Source: Tahibacter aquaticus (lineage in GTDB: Bacteria; Pseudomonadota; Gammaproteobacteria; Xanthomonadales; Rhodanobacteraceae). From it: a stretch of 64,000 nucleotides of DNA. The notes beneath the pieces are model-generated. The model was not told the DNA's origin. It did not search any database and was given only the letters and a program-made list of their open reading frames with translations. Where the stretch lies: assembly GCF_004363655.1 (NCBI RefSeq), contig NZ_SNZH01000003.1, positions 242,020 through 306,019 on the forward strand. Reading direction: 5' to 3'. How positions within the stretch are numbered: the first letter of the stretch is position 1; each line of letters begins with the position of its first letter. This document shows positions 16,043 to 26,560 of the stretch, piece by piece. The translations under genes and the position numbers were made by a program.

Positions 16043-16762
16043 ATGCTCAAGATGAAACACCTGTCCAAGGTCTACCGCACCCACCTGATCGAAACTCACG
16101 CGCTGCGCGATTTCTCCATCCATGTACGGGAAGGCGAGTTCGTCGCGGTGACCGGTCCTTCCGGTTCGGGCAAGACCACCTTTCTGAATATCGCTGGCCT
16201 GCTGGAGGAATTCAGCGGCGGCGAGTTCTGGGTCGACGGCGTGGACGTGCGCGGCATGAACGACGACCAGCGCTCGCGCCTGCGCAACGAAAAGATCGGT
16301 TTCATCTTCCAGGGCTTCAACCTGATTCCCGACCTGAACCTGTTCGACAATGTCGACGTGCCGCTGCGCTATCGCGGCTTCAGCGCGGCCGACCGCAAGC
16401 GCCGCATCGAAGAAAACCTCGGCCGCGTCGGCCTGGCCTCGCGCATGAAGCACTATCCGGCCGAACTGTCCGGCGGCCAGCAGCAGCGCGTCGCCATTGC
16501 CCGCGCGCTGGCTGGCTCGCCGCGCCTGCTGCTGGCGGACGAACCCACCGGCAACCTCGACTCGTTGATGGCCCGCGGCGTGCTGGAACTGCTGGAGGAA
16601 ATCAACCGCCAGGGCACCACCATCATCATGGTCACGCACGATCCGGAGCTGGCCGCCCGCGCCCATCGCAACGTGCACGTGATCGACGGCCAGGTCACCG
16701 ATTTCGATGCCGAACCGCAATTGCGCGTGCCGTCGGGCAACGCCACCGCCGCCGTGGCCTGA
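16043..16762 (+). CDS. ABC transporter ATP-binding protein (MacB/LolD type)
   Basis: Cytoplasmic ATPase of 239 residues. Walker A is GPSGSGKTT at residues 38-46, the signature motif is LSGGQQQRVAIARAL, Walker B is LLLADEPTGNLD and the switch histidine is in MVTHDPE. The sequence is of the MacB/LolD/FtsE class, whose permeases have large periplasmic domains, which agrees with the next two genes. It probably powers mechanotransmission-type export of a peptide, lipid or antibiotic. 64 bp after the adaptor gene. Confidence 0.95.
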   Translation: MLKMKHLSKVYRTHLIETHALRDFSIHVREGEFVAVTGPSGSGKTTFLNIAGLLEEFSGGEFWVDGVDVRGMNDDQRSRLRNEKIGFIFQGFNLIPDLNLFDNVDVPLRYRGFSAADRKRRIEENLGRVGLASRMKHYPAELSGGQQQRVAIARALAGSPRLLLADEPTGNLDSLMARGVLELLEEINRQGTTIIMVTHDPELAARAHRNVHVIDGQVTDFDAEPQLRVPSGNATAAVA

Positions 16763-16772
16763 GGACATCGCC

Positions 16773-18080
16773 ATGTTCTATTACTACCTGCAACTGGGCC
16801 TGCACAGCCTCAAGCGCAATCCGCTGCTGACTGCACTGATGGTGTTCGGCATTGCGCTGGGCATAGGCACCAGCATGACCAGCCTGACCGTGTTCTACCT
16901 GATGGGCAGCGACCCGATTCCCTGGAAGAGCGACAAGCTGCATGTGGTACAAATGGATAACTGGAGTGTCGAACAGCCGTACCGCACGCCGAACGAGCCG
17001 CCGGACCAGGTCACCTATCTCGACGCGAATGCGCTGATGCAGGCCGGCAAGGCCGACTTGCAGACGGCGATGTTCAAGCTGGTCTGGCCGCTGCAGCCGG
17101 ACAACCAGGACATCAAGCCGTTCTCGTCCCTGGGCCGTGCCACCTATACCGATTTCTTCGCCATGTTCGAGCCGCCGTTCAAGTACGGCGGTCCCTGGGA
17201 TCGCGCCCAGGACAAGGACCACGGCCGCGTTGTCGTGCTCAGTTCGGCCACCAACGAAAAGCTGTTCGGTGGCCAGGACAGCAGCGGCAAGAAGGTGCGC
17301 CTGAACGAGATTGACTACACCGTGGTCGGCGTGCTCGACAAGTGGCAGCCGCGGGTGAAGTTCTACGATCTCACCAACGGTGCCTTCAACGACTCCGAGG
17401 AATACTTCGTACCGTTCACCACCGCGATCGAGCTGCAGACCCAGGCCAGCGGCAACAATTCCTGCTGGGACAATCCCAAGCCGGGCTGGGACGGCTATCT
17501 CGCTTCCGAATGCGTCTGGATCCAGTTCTGGGTGCAGCTGAACTCGACGGCGCGCAAGGACGAGTACCTGAGCTTCCTCAACAACTACGTCGGCGAACAG
17601 AAAAAGCTCGGCCGCTTCCCGCGCGCGCTCAACAACCGCCTGCCGGACGTGAACGAGTGGATCGTGGACCAGGGGGTGGTGCCCAGCGACGCCAAGATCC
17701 AGGTCGGCCTGTCGTTTGCCTTCCTGATCGTCTGCCTGGTCAACACCATCGGCCTGCTGCTGGCCAAGTTCATGCGCAAGTCCAGCGAGATCGGCCTGCG
17801 CCGCGCACTGGGTGCCACCCGCGGCCAGCTGTTCAGCCAGCACCTGATCGAAGCCGGCGTGATCGGTATCAGCGGCGGCCTGATCGGCCTGTTCCTGACC
17901 TGGCTGGGGCTGATGGCGGTACGCAGCCTGTACAAGGACTTGAACAGCGTCGCGCATATGGACTGGTTCATGGTGCTCACCGCGATCGCGCTGTCGGTCA
18001 CCGCGGCGGTACTGGCCGGGCTGTTTCCGACCTGGAAGGCCTGCCAGATCACCCCGGCTACCCAGCTGAAAACGCAGTAA
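16773..18080 (+). CDS. ABC transporter permease with FtsX domain (first)
   Basis: Inner-membrane protein of 435 residues with the MacB/FtsX topology: one N-terminal helix (LLTALMVFGIALGIGTSMT), a large periplasmic domain from about residue 45 to 305, and three C-terminal helices (FAFLIVCLVNTIGLLLAK, GVIGISGGLIGLFLTWLGL, VLTAIALSVTAAVLAGLF). The motif EIGLRRALGATRGQLF is typical of the FtsX domain. The ATG at 16773 is 10 bp after the ATPase stop. It pairs with the second permease, probably as a heterodimer. Confidence 0.92.
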   Translation: MFYYYLQLGLHSLKRNPLLTALMVFGIALGIGTSMTSLTVFYLMGSDPIPWKSDKLHVVQMDNWSVEQPYRTPNEPPDQVTYLDANALMQAGKADLQTAMFKLVWPLQPDNQDIKPFSSLGRATYTDFFAMFEPPFKYGGPWDRAQDKDHGRVVVLSSATNEKLFGGQDSSGKKVRLNEIDYTVVGVLDKWQPRVKFYDLTNGAFNDSEEYFVPFTTAIELQTQASGNNSCWDNPKPGWDGYLASECVWIQFWVQLNSTARKDEYLSFLNNYVGEQKKLGRFPRALNNRLPDVNEWIVDQGVVPSDAKIQVGLSFAFLIVCLVNTIGLLLAKFMRKSSEIGLRRALGATRGQLFSQHLIEAGVIGISGGLIGLFLTWLGLMAVRSLYKDLNSVAHMDWFMVLTAIALSVTAAVLAGLFPTWKACQITPATQLKTQ

Positions 18081-18105
18081 GCGACAAAACGACATAGGTG
18101 AATTT

Positions 18106-19335
18106 ATGGAAATCCGTCCAATTTTGTCCGCGCTCATGCGCAGCAAGGTCGCCCTGGTGCTGATCGGCCTGCAGATCGCCCTGACCCTGGCCATCGTGTG
18201 CAACTCGCTGTTCATCATTTCCCAGCGCGTGCAGATGATGGGCCGTGAAAGCGGCATCAACGAAGCCGATACCTTCACCATCGGCAGCCTCGGCTTCGGT
18301 GCGGCTTTCGACATCAAGACCTCGATCCAGGAAGACGTGGCCCTGCTGCGCAGCCTGCCCGGCGTGGCCGATGCGACGCCGACCAATACCACGCCGATGA
18401 GCAATGGCGGCTGGTCTACCGGCATCAACCTGACGCGGGAGCAGAAAACCTCGACCGCGCCCTCGGCGATGTACTTCGTCGACGAGCACGGCCTGAATGC
18501 CTTCGGCGCCAAGCTGGCCGAAGGCCGCTTCTTCACCGCCGACGAAATCACCTTCCGCGAGCGCAGCTCGGTCGACTGGCCGCCGGTGATCGTGATCACG
18601 CGCGCGCTGGCGAACAAGCTGTTCCCGGACCAGTCGGCGCTGGGCAAGCAGGTCTACCTGGATACCGAAGGCAATCCGAACACCATCATCGGCGTCGTCG
18701 AGCGCATGCAGGTGCCGTGGATTGGCTGGTCGGCCGAAGACGGACCGGATGCGGAGTTCTATTCCACCTTCGTGCCGCAGAACGTGGCGTTCGGCAATTT
18801 CGGCCGCTATCTGGTGCGTACCGAGCCGGGCCGCCGCGACGAAGTGATGAAGGCAGCCGAGGCGGCCATGCTCAAGAGCAATCACAGCCGCATCGTGCGC
18901 GAGCCGCGCACGATAGAGCGCATCCGCGCCGAGGGATATCAGGGACACCGTGCCATGACCATCATCCTGATCGGCGTGATTGTCTCGCTGCTCGCGGTAA
19001 CGGCCCTCGGCATCGTCGGCATGGCCAGCTTCTGGGTCACACAGCGCACCAAGCAGATCGGCACGCGCCGTGCCCTTGGCGCTACGCGCGGTTCCATCCT
19101 GCGTTATTTCATGACCGAGAACTTCGTCATCACCTCGTTGGGCCTGGCCCTGGGCGTGCTGCTGACCTACGGCCTGAACTACTGGCTGATGGCCAACTAC
19201 GCCGCGCAGCGCCTGCCGCTGGTGTATCTGGCCGGTGGCATCGTGGTGCTGATGCTGCTGGGCCAGGCGGCCGTGTTCGGCCCGGCGACGCGCGCCTCGC
19301 GCGTGCCGCCGGCGGTGGCCACGCGCAGTGTCTGA
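18106..19335 (+). CDS. ABC transporter permease with FtsX domain (second)
   Basis: Inner-membrane permease of 409 residues, homologous in plan to the preceding gene: N-terminal helix (VALVLIGLQIALTLAIVCNSLFI), periplasmic domain with YFVDEHGLNAFGAKLAEGRF, and three C-terminal helices with IGTRRALGATRGSILRYF. Two separate permeases with one ATPase suggest a heterodimeric exporter, unlike MacB, where ATPase and permease are fused. 25 bp after the first permease; a strong terminator follows. Confidence 0.92.
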   Translation: MEIRPILSALMRSKVALVLIGLQIALTLAIVCNSLFIISQRVQMMGRESGINEADTFTIGSLGFGAAFDIKTSIQEDVALLRSLPGVADATPTNTTPMSNGGWSTGINLTREQKTSTAPSAMYFVDEHGLNAFGAKLAEGRFFTADEITFRERSSVDWPPVIVITRALANKLFPDQSALGKQVYLDTEGNPNTIIGVVERMQVPWIGWSAEDGPDAEFYSTFVPQNVAFGNFGRYLVRTEPGRRDEVMKAAEAAMLKSNHSRIVREPRTIERIRAEGYQGHRAMTIILIGVIVSLLAVTALGIVGMASFWVTQRTKQIGTRRALGATRGSILRYFMTENFVITSLGLALGVLLTYGLNYWLMANYAAQRLPLVYLAGGIVVLMLLGQAAVFGPATRASRVPPAVATRSV

Positions 19336-19352
19336 GCGGTAGATCGAAGTGG

Positions 19353-19384
19353 CCGGGCGACGTTGAAAACGTCGCCCGGTTTTT
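19353..19384 (+). terminator. Rho-independent terminator after the ABC genes
   Basis: A 12-bp stem (CCGGGCGACGTT with AACGTCGCCCGG) with a GAA loop, followed by five Ts. It separates the transport genes from the two-component genes, so the latter are expressed partly by read-through or from their own promoter. Confidence 0.88.
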
Positions 19385-19555
19385 CCTGGCGGACTCGCTG
19401 CCCCACTGGCGCGCAGGCCCGTTCCATTCCCCTGCGCTGTATCGGCCAGCGCGAAAACGCTACCCTCTGCCGCCTGCGACCACGCAACCAATCCGCGCAC
19501 AGCTGCATCCAAGCAGCCCATGCGCAGCCCGAAACCTCTATCCCATCGTGAGTCC

Positions 19556-20890
19556 ATGCGCACCGTTCTGGTGATCGACGACAACCCGGCCGTGGCCACG
19601 GCGCTGGAAGTGCTGCTGTCCCTCAATGAAATCCGCACCGTTGCGGCGCTGTCGCCGGAGCAGGGGCTGGACATGCTGGAGCGCGAGGTCATCGACCTCG
19701 TCATTGCCGACATGAACTTCCACCTGGACACGACCTCGGGCGAAGAGGGCATTGCGTTGTTCCGCGCCGTCCGTGCGCGCCATCCGGATTTGCCGGTGAT
19801 CCTGCTGACCGGCTGGACCCGGCTGGAAACCGCGGTCGAACTGGTCAAGGCCGGTGCGGCCGATTACCTGGCCAAGCCCTGGGACGACCAGAAGCTGCTG
19901 GCCACGGTGGAAAACCTGCTGGAGCTGGCCGAATCCACGCGCGAAGTGACGCGCCTGAAGCGCGCACGCAACAAAAGCCAGGATGCGCTGCGGGCGCGCT
20001 TCGACCTGCGCAATCTGGTGTTTGCCGACTCGGCCACGGAACGCGTTGTCGAGTTGGCCTGCCAGGTTGCCCGTGCCGATCTGCCGGTGCTGATCACCGG
20101 TCCCAACGGCGCGGGCAAGGAGCGCATCGCCGAGATCGTGCATGCGAATTCGGCGGTGAAGACTGGCCCGTTCATTGCGGTCAACTGCGGCGCCCTGCCC
20201 AACGAGCTGATCGAAGCCGAACTGTTCGGCGCCGATGCCGGCGCCTATACCGGTGCGACCAAGGCACGCGAAGGCCGCTTCGAGCTGGCTGACGGCGGCA
20301 CCTTGTTTCTCGACGAGATCGGCAATCTGCCGCTGTCGGGCCAGATCAAGCTGCTGCGCGTGCTGGAGACCGGCCAGTTCGAGCGCCTGGGCTCGGGCCG
20401 CACGCGCACCGTCAAGGTTCGCCTGCTCAGCGCGACCAATGCCGACCTGGCCACGATGATCCGCGAAGGCCGCTTCCGCGAAGATCTCTACTACCGCCTC
20501 AATGTGATCGAACTGGCCTTGCCGCCGCTGCGCGACCGTACCGACGACATCCTGCCGCTGGCGCAGCATTTTCTCGGCAGCGAGGCGCGCCTGTCCGACG
20601 ACAGCCGCAGCGCCCTGCTGGCCCATGGCTGGCCCGGCAATGTGCGCGAACTGAAAAATTCCATCCAGCGCGCGCGCGTGCTCTGTCGCGACAATCTGGT
20701 GCAGCCGGCCGACCTCGGCCTGGCCGCGGCACGGCCAACCGCACGCGGCAGCGACGAGCCCGACCGCGCGGCGATCGAAGCCGCGCTGGCGCGCGCGCGG
20801 GGTGTGATCAGCCAGGCGGCGACCGAGCTGGGCCTGTCGCGCCAGGCCTTGTACCGGCGCCTGGAAAAACTCGGCATCAGCACGGCCTGA
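19556..20890 (+). CDS. Sigma-54-dependent response regulator (NtrC family)
   Basis: Activator of 444 residues with three domains. The receiver (1-120) has VLVIDDNP and the phosphoacceptor Asp52 in LVIADMNFH. The AAA+ domain (about 160-375) has the sigma-54 contact loop as GAYTGA at residues 229-234 (F to Y variant of GAFTGA), TGPNGAGKE as Walker A and [14 protein letters not shown] as Walker B. The C terminus is a Fis-type helix-turn-helix ([19 protein letters not shown]). I chose ATG 19556 because the receiver begins there. Its likely target is the sigma-54 promoter at 14623-14638 in the same cluster. Confidence 0.95.
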   Translation: MRTVLVIDDNPAVATALEVLLSLNEIRTVAALSPEQGLDMLEREVIDLVIADMNFHLDTTSGEEGIALFRAVRARHPDLPVILLTGWTRLETAVELVKAGAADYLAKPWDDQKLLATVENLLELAESTREVTRLKRARNKSQDALRARFDLRNLVFADSATERVVELACQVARADLPVLITGPNGAGKERIAEIVHANSAVKTGPFIAVNCGALPNELIEAELFGADAGAYTGATKAREGRFELADGGTLFLDEIGNLPLSGQIKLLRVLETGQFERLGSGRTRTVKVRLLSATNADLATMIREGRFREDLYYRLNVIELALPPLRDRTDDILPLAQHFLGSEARLSDDSRSALLAHGWPGNVRELKNSIQRARVLCRDNLVQPADLGLAAARPTARGSDEPDRAAIEAALARARGVISQAATELGLSRQALYRRLEKLGISTA

Positions 20891-20960
20891 CCCCCGGCGC
20901 GTATCGCTGCGCCGCCGTGCGCGGCATCATTCGCGACGGCGTTCGGGACAAGGTTGGTCG

Positions 20961-22265
20961 ATGCGATTTCTTTCACTGGAAGGCAAGCTGGCCCTGGCCA
21001 TGGCGCTGCTCGCCATCGGTTCCGCAGCCGTGGCCCTGCTGCTGTACGCGTGGCTGGGCGACCTGGCGCTGAGCCTGATCCTGTGTGCCCTGCTGGGTGC
21101 GTTTGCCGTGCCGCTGCTGGCGCGCAGCCTGAGCGCTCGCACCACGGCACTGTTCCGCACCCTGGCAGGCAGCGTGACCAGCTTCAAGGACGGCGATTTC
21201 AGCTTCAGCATCGCCACCGACCTGCGCGACGAACTGGGCGAACTGGTCCAGGCCCACAACGAGCTGGGCCGGGTGCTGCGCGAGGAACGCCAGGGGCTGT
21301 TCCAGCGCGAGTTGCTGCTGGACACGGTAGTGCAGAACACGCCGACCGCGATCGTACTGCTGGAACCCGCCGGCCACGTGGTCTACGCCAATATCGCTGC
21401 CTGCCAGCTGCTCAACGGCGGCCGGCGCATGCAGGGGCTGGCCTTCGACACCATCGTGGCCGAGTCGCCGCAGGCCTTCGCCCAGGCGGTCGCCGATGGC
21501 GGCGACGCGCTGTTCACCGTGGCGCTGGAGGGCGAGGACGAAACCTTCCACTTTTCCCAGCGCAGCTTCAAATTGCAGGGGCGCCAGCACTGCATGTACC
21601 TGCTCAAGCGCATGACGCGCGAGTTGAGCCGCCAGGAAGTGGCGACATGGAAAAAGGTCATACGCGTCATAAGCCATGAGTTGAACAATTCACTGGCGCC
21701 GATTTCCTCGCTGGCGCATTCGGGCCGGGTGCTGGCGGGCAAGGGCGATACGCAGCGCCTGGGACCGGTGTTCGACACCATCGAAGATCGCGCGCGCCAC
21801 TTGCACGGCTTTATCCGCGGCTATGCGGAGTTCGCCAAGCTGCCGCAGCCGCGGCTGGAACAGGTGGAGTGGAGCAGTCTGCTCGGCGCGATTGCGCGCC
21901 AGTTCCCCGGCATCCAGACCGGGCTGGTGCCGCCACAGCCGGGCTGGTTCGACCGCGCCCAGATCGAGCAGGTGCTGATCAACCTGGTGAAGAACGCGCA
22001 CGAGGCCGGCGGCCCGGTCGAGGAGATCCGCATCGAGGTACAGCAGCGCAGCGGCGAAAGCCGCATCGAGGTCTGCGATCGTGGCAGCGGCATGAGCGAC
22101 GCGGTGCTGGCCAACGCGCTGCTGCCGTTCTATTCGACCAAGCGCAGCGGTTCCGGCCTGGGCCTGGCGCTGGCGCGGGAGATCGCCGAGGCCCACGGTG
22201 GCCGCATCGTGCTGGCCAATCGTGACGGCGGCGGGCTGTGCGTGGCCTTGCTGTTGCCGCGCTGA
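20961..22265 (+). CDS. Sensor histidine kinase
   Basis: Inner-membrane kinase of 434 residues, partner of the NtrC-type regulator 70 bp upstream. Two adjacent N-terminal helices (LALAMALLAIGSAAVALLLYAW and LSLILCALLGAFAVPLLA) leave almost no periplasmic loop, so it senses in the membrane or cytoplasm. A PAS-like domain lies around residues 110-220. The phosphoacceptor is His239 in VISHELNNSLAPISSL. The ATPase domain has NLVKNAHEAG, DRGSGMSD and SGLGLALAREIAEAHGG. This is the NtrY-like layout often found with sigma-54 regulators. Confidence 0.94.
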   Translation: MRFLSLEGKLALAMALLAIGSAAVALLLYAWLGDLALSLILCALLGAFAVPLLARSLSARTTALFRTLAGSVTSFKDGDFSFSIATDLRDELGELVQAHNELGRVLREERQGLFQRELLLDTVVQNTPTAIVLLEPAGHVVYANIAACQLLNGGRRMQGLAFDTIVAESPQAFAQAVADGGDALFTVALEGEDETFHFSQRSFKLQGRQHCMYLLKRMTRELSRQEVATWKKVIRVISHELNNSLAPISSLAHSGRVLAGKGDTQRLGPVFDTIEDRARHLHGFIRGYAEFAKLPQPRLEQVEWSSLLGAIARQFPGIQTGLVPPQPGWFDRAQIEQVLINLVKNAHEAGGPVEEIRIEVQQRSGESRIEVCDRGSGMSDAVLANALLPFYSTKRSGSGLGLALAREIAEAHGGRIVLANRDGGGLCVALLLPR

Positions 22266-22473
22266 GGCCCAAGCCATGGCTGCGCCGGCGCTGCGCTGCA
22301 GCGCTGGCCTTGCAGCGATCTGTTGTCGCTGCGCACATGTTCGGAGCGCTGCCTGGCCCGCGTTGGCATAGCCGGCGGCGCGGCTGTAGTCGCCCACTGC
22401 AGCCATGCCCCATCCGCATCAAGCCTGGCTGCTGTTGCTATGATCGGCCCGGACGGAGGAGGAAGCCCGTTAG

Positions 22474-25531
<3,058 letters not shown>

Positions 25532-25545
<14 letters not shown>

Positions 25546-26392
25546 GGGAATCGCCGCCCTGGGCGCGGCGCTATTGATCGCGTCGTCGGCTGCGGCCGAC
25601 TACAAAGACAGCTACAGCCGCGGCCTGGAAGCGGCCAAGGACGGCGACTGGGCGACGGTCAGGCAGCGCATGCAGGATGCGATTGCCGACAATCCCGCCG
25701 CCGCGCCGCGCGTGCGCCTGTACGGCCAGCGCTGGGAGCCCTACGTACCGCAGTTCTATCTCGGCCTTGCCGCGTTCAACCAGGGCGACTGCGCCACCGC
25801 GCTGGCGCAATGGCGCTCCGCGGCGAACAGCGGCGTGATCGGCAGCGTACCGAACCTGAAGGCCGAGCAGGATCGCGCCAGCGCCAAATGCGATACCCGC
25901 GTGGCGCAGACCGACAAGCCGAATACGGATAAGCCGGCTACCAGTGGCGGCAACCAGGCCCCCGACGGCGGCAAGACCGAAGTACCCAAGCCGCCACCAA
26001 AGACCGATCCAGCAAAACCCGAGCCGCCCAAGCCCGAGCCGCCCAAACCCGAACCCAAGCCGCCGGTGACACCGCCCAAGCCGGTGGAAACGCCGCTGGC
26101 CCAGCGCGTGCCGGCGCCACTGCTGGAAGCGTTCCGCAATTACCTGGCCGGACGCTATGCCGACGCCGCCCGCATCGATCCGAATGCCTACAGTGACGGC
26201 CGGGCAAAGAGCCAGGCCTATCTGATCCGCGCAGCGGCGCGGCAGCGCCAGGCCGAGATCGACAATTCCGACGCCGGGCTGGAAGCGGCTCGCTCCGACA
26301 TTCGTGCGTTGCGCGCACTGAACCCGGCACTGGTCCCGGATGCAGCCCTGTTCTCGCCGCGCTTTCGCAGTTTCTACAGCAGCACGCGCTGA
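25532..26392 (+). CDS. Secreted TPR-like protein coupled to the Ser/Thr kinase
   Basis: Hypothetical exported protein of 286 residues. The start is a GTG at 25532 that overlaps the end of the kinase gene by 14 bp, followed by a signal peptide (GIAALGAALLIASSAAAD). The mature part has a TPR-like unit (GLEAAKDGDWATVRQRMQ, FYLGLAAFNQGDCATALAQW), a Pro/Lys-rich linker (EPPKPEPPKPEPKPP) and a C-terminal helical unit (FRNYLAGRYADAARI). The overlap implies coupled translation, so it probably acts with the extracytoplasmic part of the kinase. Function unknown. Confidence 0.78.
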
Positions 26393-26560
26393 TCCCTGGC
26401 GCATGCGCGCCGCGTAGTGCGTATAGGTTGGCAGTCCCCCTGCGTACGGCTTGGCAGTCGGCCGTGCCGAGGCCGCCATTTCATTGCGGCCCCACGGCGA
26501 CTGCGCTAGCTTGGCGCGGCGCAGGGGGCTGCGGCGGCAAATCAGCACGAGGAGGGCGAG

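Noticed and set aside
16695-19848. Long minus-strand frames (650 and 596 codons) across the ABC permeases
   Set aside because: Antisense to well-supported permease genes; no family match.
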